The translations under genes were made by a program, and so were the position numbers. A model generated the notes under the pieces. That model did no database searches, was not told where the DNA came from, and was given only the letters and a program-made list of their open reading frames with translations. From assembly GCF_000247815.1 (NCBI RefSeq), contig NW_004775927.1, forward strand, positions 439,223-503,222: a stretch of DNA of 64,000 bases, in the 5' to 3' direction. Each line of letters starts with the position of its first letter. Position 1 is the first letter of the stretch. The DNA comes from Ficedula albicollis. Lineage: Eukaryota > Chordata > Aves > Passeriformes > Muscicapidae. Positions 1 to 13,165 of the stretch are shown piece by piece.

Positions 1-383
1 ATTTGCTGAATAAAACTGACATAGACTAGATATCAGCCAGTCTAGAATGCAACCTGTAGTGGAATGCTTTAAGCAACTAATTGTTTCAGGTGGTTGTTGG
101 ATTGGAAACTTCAGTCTGAATGAGAGGGACAAACAAAAATCCATCCCAGATCCATCTACATCTTCTCAAGGCTGTAGCTTGCCTGCTCTAGTAAAGACTA
201 ACCTAAGTCTCAATTTTGAATCAGACTTCTGATATAATGCTTACAAAATTAATCTACCCTCACCATCTAATTAATATAAGCAGTTTGAATATCAGATGTT
301 CTGAGGCATTAAAAATATTCATCACGGAGTCAGCAGTAATCTGAAGTTATTTCACTGCTAAATCACAGACTCATAGAATGGTG

Positions 384-497
384 TGGTTTGGAAGGAACCT
401 TAAAGATCATATTGTTCCAACCCATCTGGTGTGGGCAGGTTGGTTTGGAAGGAACCTTAAAGATCATATAGTTCCAACCCATCTGGTGTGGGCAGGT
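384..497. repeat. 57-bp tandem duplication inside CR1 3' UTR
   Basis: Two near-identical 57-bp units (384-440 and 441-497) begin tggtttggaaggaacc and end tgtgggcaggt, differing at one base (att versus ata). They lie just inside the CR1 3' end. Confidence 0.95.
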
Positions 498-963
498 ACA
501 CCTTTCACTAGACCAGGTTATTCAGAGCTCCCTCCAGCCTGGCCTCAAACACCTCCAGGAATGGGGCATCTGCAACTTCTCTGGGAAACCTGTTCCAGTG
601 CCTCACCACCCTCATTGCATAGAGTTTTTCCTAACATCTAACCTACACTTGTTCTCTTCAGTCTGAAGCCATTGCTCCTTGCCTTGTCATTACATGCTCT
701 TGTAAACAGTCTTTCTCCATCTCTCTTGGAGGCTTCCTTGAGGTACTGGAAGGCTGCAATTAGGTCACCCCAAAGCCTTCTTCTTCTCCTGACTGAACAA
801 TGTCAATTCTCTCAGCCTTTCCTCACAGGAGATCTGCTCCATCCCTCTGATCAATTTGGTGGCCTCCTCTGGACTGTCTCCAACAGGTCCTTGGCCCTCC
901 TGTGCAGGGACCCCAGAGCTGGGTGCAGCACTGCAGGTGGGGTCTCAGCAGAGCAGAGCAGAG

Positions 964-1091
<128 letters not shown>

Positions 1092-2065
1092 AGCAGAGCA
1101 GAGCAGAGGGGCAGAATCCCCTCCCTCCCCTGCTGCCCACACTGCTCTGGATGCAGCCCAGGACATGTTTGACTTTCTGGGCTGTGAGTGCCCATGGCTG
1201 GGTCATGCCCAGCCTCTCACCCACCCACACCCCCAAGTCCTTCTGGGCCAGGCTGCTCTGATCTGTTCATCCCACATGCTGAGTTGACTCCAAGGGTTGC
1301 CCCAATCGAGGACCTTGCACTTGGTCTTATTAAAACTCATTTCCACGGGCCCACTTATTGAGGTTGTTCTGATCCCTCTGGATGGCATCCTGCCCTTCAA
1401 ATATGGCAACTGCATCACTCAGCCTGATGTCATCAGCAAATTCACTGAAGGAGCACTTGGTTCCTTTATCTATGCCATAAATGAAGATATTAAATAACAC
1501 TGGTCTGAATGCAGACCCCTGAGGGACCCCATTTGTCACTGATGTCCTTCAGCACTCTGAGCCATTGACCACTACCCTCTGGATGTCTACCCACTTCCTT
1601 ACATATTTAACAGTCCACCCATCAATTTTGACTTATTTCTAATTGAAAGAGAAGGATGTTGTAGGGGTAGTAAAGCCTTTACAGAACTCCAGAACTCCCT
1701 GCTCAGCTACGTCGGTCTCTTGCCTTCTTTGCATGATTTCTTGCTTCTGGGCATTGCTAGCTCTTGTTCAATCTGTCAGGTCTATTCCACTCTCTTGCCC
1801 CTCGGGGCAGTCTGTCAGGGGATCCCACTGACTATCCCCCTGAAGAGCTGGAAGTTTGCTTTTATAAAGTTCAGGGGCCTAATTTTAGGCCCTTCTTTCC
1901 TACCTGATCCATATCCCTCAGGAGTGCAAACTCCACCAATGCAGGGTCACTGCAGTCTGGGCTGCCTCTAATCTTGATGTGTCCAAAGAGTTCACCTGTG
2001 TTGGTGACCATTAGATCCAGTAACACATTCCTCTGGTAAGGCTGCCTATTACCTAGATTGTGAAT

Positions 2066-2695
2066 CATCAAATCATAGAATCATCAAAGTTGGAAGAGAC
2101 CTTCAAGGTCATTGAGCCCACCATCCACCCAGCATTACCACAGCAACCCCTTAAACACTAAACCACATCACCCAACAACAGATCCAGACTTCTCTTGAGC
2201 AACTCCCTGGATGGTAACTCCACCAACCTCCCTGGGCAACCTATTCCAATGCCTGACCACCCTAACGGTGAAGAAATTGTTCCTTGTGTCTAATCTGAAT
2301 TTCACCTTAGTTTCAGGCTAAGGCCATCTCCTCTGGTCCTCTCACTGCAGGCACAGTAGCGAATACCAGCCCCCACCTCACTACACCTCCTTTCAGGGAG
2401 TTGTGGAGAGTGATGAGGTCCCCCTGAGCCTGCTCTTCATTTCTAGTCCTTTCACAAGCCCTTCTCTGGACACTCTCCAGCACCACAAAGTCCTTTTTAA
2501 AGTGAGGGGCCCAGAACTGAACATGGGATTCAAGGTGTGGCCTCACCAGTGCCACGTGAGGGGGAAAATCACCATCCTGGTGCTGCTGGACACACTATTA
2601 TTGCTGACACAGGCCAGGATGCCCTTGGCCTTCTTGGCCACCTGGGCACACAGCTGGCTTGTGTGTGGTCTGCCATCAAACAGTAGTCCCAGGTA
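2066..2695 (-). mobile_element. CR1 LINE fragment, second subfamily
   Basis: Another 5'-truncated CR1 in the same orientation. It starts with the tail-proximal motif (aatcatagaatcatc on the + strand) and is readable as the ORF2 C-terminus in broken frames: QVAKKAKGILACVSN, then [17 protein letters not shown], then [13 protein letters not shown]. It abuts the endonuclease end of the preceding CR1 without a gap and differs from it in 3' UTR sequence, so it is a separate insertion. It is non-functional. Confidence 0.85.
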
Positions 2696-3978
2696 TGATA
2701 AGAAAAAGGGAAAAACAAGGGATGCACAATCCAATTGCTCACCACCTGCTGACAGATGCCAGACCTGGGTAACTCCCCTTACTTTCTGGGTGTGAAGTTC
2801 TGTGTGGAATACCCTTTTGGTCAGTTCACACCTTCTCATTCAAATCACAGCTGTTGAGAAGAAATTAAGTCTACCCTAACTGAAACTAGGACACTGTCCT
2901 AGAGGAGCACCCATCACTTCCTTTCATATATTTTCTGGTGTTTATCTGTTGGCTTCTCTTACCTGAAGAGTCTCTGGTTCATCTCCCTAAGTCTGCAGGT
3001 CTGCAGCAATGACGCCAGTACAGTTCAGAGTCACCAGCTGAGGACCCTTGCCAGCACCCTGTCCCTCTAGTTTTTTCCTCTCATCCCACGGCCTGCCAGG
3101 GACAAGACATATTGTCTCCCTCCCCCAACACATCTAGTTTAAAGCTCTGCCAGTGAGCCCTGCTAGTTCCCAAGCAGACTCTCCTCCTTTGCTGAGAAAA
3201 GTGAGTCCCGTCTGATGCCAGCACATCCAGTGATGCATAGGCATTTCTATTGTCCAAACACCACAGATTTTGGCAGTGGCACCAGCCGCAGAGCCTGGAA
3301 GTTTCAGAAGATTCAAAGGGGGAAATGGGATGGAGGGACACAAAGGGACAGTTGTTTCATAAACATAGCATAGGGCTTGCATAGTATAGAGATCTCACAA
3401 GGCAACAAAACTACACAAATTGCATACATGAGCCGGAGGAACAAGATCAAGATGGTAGAGATGACTCATATCAGCAAACTCGTATCTTAAAAAATCTTTG
3501 GTGATTTTTATAAATGTCCTCAAAAAACCACAAAGCAGCCATTAAAAAGACTGAAAAATATATGTAATCTGAAAGAAAAAAAACAAACCAAAATATTTAG
3601 TCAATCACAACAGATTGGGAACAAGCCTGGTGTAAACACTCTCATCCTTCTATGGTGTGAGAAGTCCATCCTATCTAAACTGGAATATCGCAGTCATCAA
3701 GAAAAGCAGACAGCTGTATTTATCTGCGTACAGCCCTATCTGTGATACATACAGTTTGAGTGCCCCACTAAATATTTAAAAACACTTACAAACTTTTAAT
3801 GAAAACATGGTGTCAGATTACACAACTGGCCTGGTGCAGTTCAGCTTTCCAAAGAAAGAAATGTCAGCATCTCTCAACTTTATGCAAATGTCTAATAATT
3901 CTCTTCTAGACTGCAAGAAAATTTCAACAATGTAAAATAGCAATGCAGCAATGCATCATACAGCCCTGGGAAAACATG
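2696..3978. other. Unique intergenic sequence
   Basis: I see no gene, RNA gene or clear repeat. Short open frames here have no recognisable similarity. Confidence 0.5.
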
Positions 3979-4022
3979 CAAACAAACAAACAAACAAACA
4001 AACAAACAAACAACAAAACAAA
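3979..4022. repeat. (CAAA)n microsatellite
   Basis: About eight aaac units followed by an imperfect end (caacaaaac). Confidence 0.9.
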
Positions 4023-7000
4023 TCCCAACCATACTAAATACAGAAATCTATTCCCTGAATGAAGTCAACTCCTTAAGGTACGCTGGAAGTCTGTCCAACC
4101 TAGCTTGTTTCAGTTCTTTAAGGCCCAAAAGGTTTGAAATCCTCAACCTGAGCCATCCATCCTTTCACTTTTACTCTGGCATGAAAAAGGAGCAAGGGAG
4201 ATAATCTCACAGTATAATTTAATCAGATGACACTGGTGGGGCTGGGTGCCTTTGAAAGTATCCCCTCTAATTTCTTTCTTTTGTTTTAATCTTATAGTGA
4301 GTAATCCTTTTTATATCTTATAAGTGATTACTCCTAACTCTTAATTATCTAAGATCAGGTAAAGGACTGCTTTCTTTATTTCACTTCCAGAGAATATTGT
4401 AAATAATTTTACACAATGTGAAGTGCATAAAACAGTGTGTGACATACACTAAGTCTGAAGAATCTCATTAGCTCATACTAGCAAAAATAAAGTTTCTACT
4501 TTTATTTCTACTTTGAAAAGCTGCTAATGTAATCCATGCAAATAAAATCAAATAAAGCAAAACACTAAAAGGATTCAATGACTCTATTTAATTGGTTTGC
4601 CACAAACCAGGATATATTTTCAGAGGAAATTCTTTCTTGTTGTAACAGACTTTCTTTTGTGGATCCTTTTCCTGAGCTGCCAAAAACATTTGCCCGTTGG
4701 CAGGCAGCCAGCACTGATTTTAAGCCCATAGCAGGAGCTATTCTCTAACTTGGTTGCTTTCACTGAGAGGAGCTTTCTCAGCGTTGTTCTGGTGGTTTCT
4801 GCAGCAGTCAGCGCATTCTTGGAAACATGCTCTAGCTCTAAATTAGGGATGAAATGCAGTAATACATTGCTCTAAATTTTGCACACCTGTCAGCAGCAGC
4901 GTTTGAAGCTTGAAAGTGCTGCAAGATGATCCTCCTTCTCCAATGCCTTCCCACAGTTCAAGGTCTCCTTGAAATCAGCAGCAAATGGCACGAAGGTTAG
5001 GTACTGACTCACCCAGTCCATCTTCTTGGTGGAATCTGTCTTTCTGCTCTCACATTGCATTTTCCCTAACAGTCCTCTACAGGCAGGAATACTGGGAGAG
5101 ATTTTCACAACCACATTAAGAAGCAGACTCCAGTTTTTAATTTCTATTTTTTTAATGGAGAAAAACATGTGAGGCAGTAGCAGTTAAGCTGGGTAAAAGA
5201 TTCTTTTGCTGATGATTAAAAGCAATTTGAGGTCGAAAATTCATTGTGAGCATTTTTATTACTCTTACAATGGGCAGATTACTGCAACAACACGTAATCC
5301 AGTACTTGGTAGCATCTGGTGAGAGGCACATAACTCTTGAGGTTTTGAGAAGAGAGGTTACCAGGATTCCAATATGATCTCTTAAGCCTATCTCCATCTT
5401 TTGGAAAGACATCTCAGTATTTTATTATGACCTTTCATGCTCACCTGATCACACTTCACAAGCAATCACAGGTTTTTGTTGTGCTAATACAAGGAAAAGA
5501 CAAGACATTTTACATAATACAATTTGTTAAAAAATGTAGTTACAGCCAAATTTAATTCTCTTAAGTTCGATACACTTGTACCACAAGTGTGGTTTTGCAT
5601 GGTTTAGCTCTTAATCTGCTGTTTCTGGGAGTCACTTGATTTGAACTAAAAGCATTTCAGGTTAAGTTCTCCAGTGAGTGCACAAAACACCGTATTATAA
5701 TCAATAAGTAGATGTTGGACCGCTGAGAAAATATCAAATTACTCTCTTTACACTTTTGGCAGGAATTTTCAGGGAACAAGATCAGATAAGTGGCATTTAT
5801 CAATTCTCTTTCTGTTGAAGAAAAGAAAAAATCTGCAAAATCTGTTATTCGTGTTTCCCTTTTTCTTCCTCTACCTCCATAACCACAAAAACCCCTAAAC
5901 ATTAAAATACCCTACTAAAAATGCCTGTGTACAATACTGCAGGAGGAAACAACGGAATGAGGCCTTCATTCCCTCACGTTCGTCTGCAATATTTATTTTT
6001 AAAAATGAATGTTTAAGAAAGGAATGCAATTTCAAATCCACATCCACCTGACAGTTTTCTTCAGATATCAGAAAAAGGAGAGCAGATAAACAGAATAGTC
6101 CTATTCCATTCTTGTTTGGCTTAAAGAAAGAGCTCCATCTTTAGCTAGGATTGTCTTTTGTAGTCTGTATTTCAGGTATTTCATGGCAAGCAGTTATACA
6201 CACTCAGCTATCTGTAATATTGTTTGTCGTCTTACAACTTGCCCAATTATAACAACAATTACTTTTAAAATTATGAATCTATCCTTCCTTTTGACTGCAA
6301 TTAAACATTCACCTATTTCTGGAGAGTGCAGACCTAACTTTTTGCATATGGGTATTATCTTCAAGTTTGTACCTGTGGATATCCAGATGCATATTTGTAT
6401 AATGTATGGCTTATATTATTGAGTGCTCCTTTCAGCGATGCATTTGTATGAGAAAAAACATTTTTTATTATCAACTTTCCCACAAGAGCTGTGCATAACA
6501 TTTGCCCTGCTTCTAAAGAAACCAAAGCTCATTACCACTCAAAGCTTTTTACCATTTTTTCTTCTGAGAAGATGAAAACACGTTTGGCTGTGTGTTTATT
6601 TTGTTTAGTTTGGGTATTTTTGATGGTTCACATTGGAATTCAAAGAAGGCACTTTTCAAAAGCATTTTCATACCTGAGGTACTAGTTTCAAAGACATATA
6701 TAAACAAAGTTTTTAAAAGGTGTAATTACAAAGCCTAACTGCATACTCTACTTTTAGCTCTAAACATGAAGCTTTCTCCCAAAGCAAATATACATAGAAG
6801 TAGAAGGTAATTTGCCCCATCAAAAGACTGTCCCTTCAAGAAAAACATATCATCCTTTATCACTCTGAATGGTTGCATTACACCTCTGCTGCTTTTGTGC
6901 TTCAGTTGAACGAGGCAAGGTATTAAACAGAATTGCACATCACACTAGGATATCAACTGAATTATATCAAAATGAGTGAACACATCTACTCTATTGTTAT

Positions 7001-7299
7001 ACATAGACACCTTTTACATATTATGTAAAAGAGTCCAATTTGGAAGATCTAGTTCATTTTCCATTTCAAAAGTGATTTGTAGAGAGCAGTTATAGTGTCA
7101 GTTACTTCAGTATTAAATACCGGATATTTTGAAAACTGTAAGGTGGACAAAGGCCAAGCAGATACAAGTGTGACATCACCAGTCACTGGGGCAACACTGA
7201 TCTTAGCACATAGCAAAGAAAACGAGCAAGAACAAATTTCAACTCTGTTTTGCTATTCAGCAGCATAGATGTTTTCTTGGGATCAATCTCAGACACATG
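4023..7299. other. AT-rich intergenic sequence
   Basis: No coding gene or interspersed repeat is recognised. Open frames are short and lack family motifs. Confidence 0.5.
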
Positions 7300-7449
7300 G
7301 TGTGATTCTTGGGGATGGTGCTGTTCAGAGCCAGGAGCTGGACTCAGTGATCCTTATGTGTCCCTTCCAAGTCAGCTTATTTTGTGATTGTGATTCTGTG
7401 ATTCTGTGATTCTGTGATTCTGTGATTCTGTGATTCTGTGATTCTGTGA
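7300..7449 (+). mobile_element. Short CR1 3' end with (ATTCTGTG)n tail
   Basis: A severely 5'-truncated CR1 in + orientation. The body includes gagctggactcagtgatcc and cccttccaa, and it ends with about eight copies of the CR1 tail octamer attctgtg (7,384-7,449). The tail repeat is diagnostic of avian CR1 3' ends. Confidence 0.85.
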
Positions 7450-10400
7450 AATGACAGCTCAGTGTCAGGACTCTGACAGGCTACACAGAGGTCATATCAG
7501 TGTCTTAGGCAGAACTTCAGAGTTATGCTCACCATCCTATTTTATAGGTAGCTGCCTACACTGCTGAGTGATTTTATTCAGTAAAACTGATGCCCTGTGG
7601 AAAATTAAGAAAAGCAAAGTGGAATAAAAACATTCCTTTCCAGGAGGAAGTATCATTCCCAGCAGTAGATTGCAAAAATAAGGTTCCCTGCAGCAAAGAG
7701 AGAGACAGGTTAAAACTGATTGCATCTTTTAAAAGATATGACCATTTTCAGGGTTTTATTGCTTCTTCTCAGAAACAAAAGGGCATCAGATCTTTGGTTA
7801 TTGGACACATGCTCAAGACAATGGCTAAGCCACTCATACACATTCTTGTTCCAGCTTGAGTCCAATTTTTGATGTCTATCAAAATTTAAATATGCTTATA
7901 TAGAAGAAAATATTTTATCTTAATCACTTGAATGGTAATGTCCTATGACCTAGTGATGTTTCAGTCATAAAAAAAAATAGCCATAAATAAGCCATCAGAA
8001 AAATGTAACAAAAATTGAACCTGTAGACTGTATATGGTGTCTCCAAGTGAAACTGATAGCTTTTTTTATTGTATAGATAAAATATTTGGCTTATGCTACC
8101 ATTCTCTTGTAACTTATCTGCATGCAACCAAAAGGACCAGTGGATAGGTGAAACACTTATATAGACTAACTATTTTTATACAGCTCATAGTTGTTTAACA
8201 GCTTCAAGAAATATAGTTCTCTTCAGAGGAATAATCTTTTATCTACTGAGAGCTAAATACATTTTTTTAAAACTTATAAATATTTCTTTTATCTTACCAC
8301 GATAAAGAGGTTTACTGCAAACATTAACACACCTAGTCACCACACATTATTTATAACAGAGGAAGAGTTTGAAATGCTTTTATGTAAACAATCTTAGATT
8401 TTCCTAAAAGGCTCTTTAGTAACAGGGGACCTTGGAAAAACACTGTTTCTAGCAATTCTCCATGTTTTACTTTAGTTTTTGCACAATATTTACCCTCATG
8501 ACACAATTTTTGTCTCAAATCCTTACATAAACAAAGTCTGTAATAAAAGCAAATATATTTTTATCAGTCTCATATAAAGTAGGTCTTGAAATAGAAATGC
8601 AAAGGTACTGGTGTAAAATAATGGAAGCATCTTATCAAATACCTGCAACCATCTCCACTCACATAAAATACCACGTTTATCATAACTGACAGAACAGAAA
8701 ATATACAGGGTTCCAAATATCAAACAACCAGGCTTCCATAACTACTGCCGTTATAACTGATGAGCAGGGTTCCAAATATCAAACAACCAGGCTTCCTGCC
8801 TGCCTGTTGTTATAACTGATGAGCAAGGGTGCACTCAAAGGAGAGAGACAGTTGCCCACTTGTTCTGTGCCCCTTATGTACATGGCAGTGTCTGGGGAAG
8901 GCTTTCAACTGCAATGCAGTCTTTTGTCAAAGTTCACCCATCCAGAATCTGGGTTCAGAAAAGGAGAAATGAGACTTCAGTTGTGATAATCTATTCATTA
9001 GCAAGATGTTTAGGGGCTCAGAGTAAGCTTACTATTTTTAAATTCTGGTCTGTCTGGGAAAATACTACAACCCCCTCGATCATTACACGAAGTCCTCATA
9101 AGGGACTCAAATGTCCAAAAGCAACATCACAGTGTTCAGCAGACACCAACTGGCAGTCATTACGATGTCCCTCAGGAGGCACCTCATTTTATACACAATT
9201 CTGCATAATGAGACACAACATGCAAGCATTCTGGGTTTTGGAGCACCTACAGGTGTGTCAGGTTTTCATACCAGACTGTGTTTTGATCTCAAATTTCCTG
9301 AAGAAGCATACTAAAAATATGTTTCTGTCCTTTATGTAATCTTTCCTGGAATAAATATTAAGTAGGTTATAAATGAATCCCTAAGTAAAACATGCTAGTT
9401 ACAATCCCACTTCTAATCCACAGATAACAAAATGTCTCCCAGAGAAGCATGCTTATGGCATGCTGGTTTTAGCAAGCAATAAAGGCTAAGGTTGAGCAGC
9501 ATCATACAATAATTTCCACAGATATCAATGGAGTGCATTATCAAAATATTGGACTAGGAGCCACTGCGGGAAAACAACTCTGCTACTCATTACAGAAAAG
9601 AAGAAATATGATTTACATCTCAGTCTAATATCCAGTACTCAAAATGAAGTCAGTGTTGTAGACATACGTAACGTAGCAGAAAACAATACCAAACAGGCTT
9701 TTTAAAATCTAGCTTAGTCAGAATAAGATTTTAGGAGTTCCTATTAACCCCAAAGACAACTAAAGAGAAACCCAGACTCACCAGGATGAATTGATGTTTA
9801 TTAAAAATGTTAACTTTAAAACAGATTAAAAAGTGGCAATTTGTTCAGAGGAACTTTTGGGCCCACAGTTGAGTGTATATCTCTAAACCAGCAACATGGA
9901 CACAACTTTATTTGTGTTCCAGAGGAGCACAAAGATCTCAGAGAGGCTCAGCCACCCTACACACAGAAAAGAAGGCAGTCTTGTATCCAAGTAGGCTGCA
10001 ACCAAGGAAACAAGCTGGGAGACACGGACACACAGCTGTGTATCCGATGGCTAGGGTCAGCAGCCTGCAGTGCTGGCAACAGCCAACACACAAGCACTGC
10101 TTTGAGTCCAGAAGAGCAGGGAACTGAACAGGAGCTGCCCACTTCACCTGCAGCTATGTAGGGTGTTCTCATGCAGGAAGGGAGCTCATAATTTTAGCAG
10201 AACCAGAGTTCTGAGTCATGGGAGAGCTTCCAAATAAAAAGTAATCTGAAATGCAAATCTCAATTTGAAAAGTCAATTAGTATCAATTATCTTAGATTTC
10301 CCGTGAAAAAAAAAAACAAACGTGTCTTTAATGAACTTTTATGTTGTTTGGAGGCTTTCTTTTTTATTTGACCCTTTTTTTTAGATTTTTAACTGTCTGT
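7450..10400. other. Intergenic sequence with one local duplication
   Basis: No recognisable gene. It contains a 59-bp local tandem duplication at 8,706-8,824 (listed separately). A minus-strand AATAAA lies at 9,797-9,802 next to a more GC-rich segment (9,840-10,250), which is weak evidence for a noncoding transcript end. Confidence 0.45.
8706..8824. repeat. 59-bp imperfect tandem duplication
   Basis: The unit starts cagggttccaaatatcaaac and ends ttataactgatgag. The copies start at 8,706 and 8,765. The second has a tgcctgcctg variation in its middle. It is not part of a recognised interspersed repeat. Confidence 0.85.
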
Positions 10401-10407
10401 AATCAAT

Positions 10408-10742
10408 AATCAGAGAATCTCATGGGTTGGAATGGGTCTGTGAGGTTCTCGAAGTTCAACTTTTAACTCCTCATAGGACAACCTAAAAGTTAAACCTTGT
10501 GCCTAAGAGTGTTGTCCAAAAACTTTGTGAAAACTAAGAGGCTTGGGGGCATGACAACTTCCCCAGGAGCTTGTGAAAAATTTCTAATATCCAACCTGAA
10601 CTTCCCTTGATTAGATTTAAGCCATTCCCTTGCATCCTGTCATCCAGCAACAGGCAGGAGATGAGTCCCTACCACTCTACTTCCCAAGCAGAAGGAGAAG
10701 TTGTGAGAGCATTGAGGTCATTCCTCAGTATCCTCTTCTAGC
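10408..10742 (-). mobile_element. Old, diverged CR1 fragment
   Basis: The CR1 3' region is recognisable by the tail-proximal cagagaatctcatgggttgg, then ttctaatatccaacctgaac and taagccattccc. Divergence is high. Orientation is minus-strand sense. Confidence 0.65.
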
Positions 10743-10769
10743 AACCCCAGCCGCTCCCCTTTGGACACA

Positions 10770-11857
10770 AATCCTCCCATTAATGAAGGAAGGGTTGGAA
10801 AATGAAGCAAAAGACCGATAACAGAAAAATGATGATTCATCCAGTTAGGCTAGTAAATAGGACTATGCAGCATACACACTGGGACTGAGCAGGTCAAATA
10901 GTTAATCTGGAGCACAAATGCTTTTTTTTACCTAAGAAATATCTTGCCACAAACCAACACCAAGCACCAAGCAGACGTGCAGGGTAAAAAGCAGAAAAAT
11001 TAAATATTTTCCTTTCGATTCAAACCCATATCTTTTGAACAAATCCATTAACATTCTTAAGGAAATTAACTGTCTTATACTTTGTTGTTCAATTATGCCA
11101 CAGAAAGAAAAATAATGAAGGATTTCTACGTTTTGTTAAGCTATAGAAATCTGCCAAACTGCTAAGAGAGTTTGCACACAACAGAGAGCTGTCCCAAGAC
11201 AATGAAGGGCTTATATCACAGTTTTTGTGGCTTCTTCGTAGAAGAACAGCCCTAGTGCAGAGAGGTGCACACCCACCACCAGAGGATGAGCACAACAAAC
11301 TGACCTCTGTTTAAGCTGGGTTTAGAGCCAGGTAGGGAGGAAAGCCGGGAAGAAGCAGATCCTGCAAGGTGGGATAGTACTTTTTGTCATGCTAATTTCT
11401 TTCTTTACACAATTGGCTCAAGTGTAAAAATCACCAAGGTGTCAGCTCATTCACATTCACACACAGGCCTGAGGGGCACATTCCTTCTGAGGGGCACATC
11501 TGTCTCGACTAGGAAGCAGAGGTTGTGCTCATGCCCTAGGAGAGGGTCATAGGCCATCAAAGACCCCACAAGCATTCCCAGAGTAATTTTTGGGGCCTTC
11601 GAGCAGAGGATTGCTCATGATGTACATCAGAGTGTAACATCAGAGAGTACCTGTGTCCCCCCAGGGGGTGGTACCAGGATGCTCCCACCTGAGCCTGATA
11701 TCTGAACATGGTGTATAACCCCTTGCACATCATATGGGCTTCCCCCACCCCCAACAGAGCTAGACTGTGATCAAGGGTCGTCCAATTTGCAACAATCAAG
11801 TCTCATCACTACATCCACTGGTGGTGACACCTTTTCTCTCTGTGATCTACTCTTATC
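10770..11857. other. Unique intergenic sequence
   Basis: Nothing recognisable is seen between the CR1 fragment and the TTTC array. Reading frames in this part are short. Confidence 0.45.
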
Positions 11858-12603
<746 letters not shown>

Positions 12604-12764
12604 CTCTCTTTCTCTCTTTCTCTCTTTCTCTCTTTCTCTCTTTCTCTCTTTCTCTCTCTCAAAGCACTAGTTATTCAGTGTTTTCTCATGCTACTCTGCC
12701 CCAAAGGATATATTAACAAGAACCTCAGTTATCCTTGTATTTGTGGGGGCTTGTAATGTGGCCA

Positions 12765-13165
12765 CTCTTCCAAGGCTTAAGCATTTCCTGGGATGGAACA
12801 TCCACATCTTCTCTGGGCCATCTGTGCCAGTGCATGCCTCAGCACCCTCAGGTAAAGGTTTTTTTCCAAATATCTAATCTAAGCCTACCCTCTTTCAGTT
12901 TGAAGCCATTGTTCCTTTTCCTGTCACCATATGCTCCTGTAAAGAGTCTCTCTCCATATTTCTTGCAGGTTGCCTTCAGGTACTGGAAGGCTGCTGTATG
13001 ATCTCCCCAGTCTTTCAAGGCTGATAAACCTGATTCTATTAGTCCCAAAGGAGGAGGAGTTGCTAAATTCCTATGATCATTTTGGAGGCCTCCTCTGGAC
13101 TTCCTCCAGCAGGATGATGTCCTTCCTGTGCTGGGACCCCAGAGCTGGACTCGGCATTATAGCTG
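12765..13165 (-). mobile_element. CR1 LINE 3' fragment
   Basis: A CR1 3' UTR region in minus sense, recognisable by ccaaatatctaatctaagcc, ctctttcagtttgaagccat, caggtactggaaggctgct and gacttcctccagcagg. These are the same landmarks as in the copy at 361-2,064. Both the tail and the ORF2 end are missing. Confidence 0.85.

Noticed and set aside
9841..10161. 106-residue + strand frame near 10 kb
   Set aside because: No family motif, and alternative frames of similar length overlap it on both strands.
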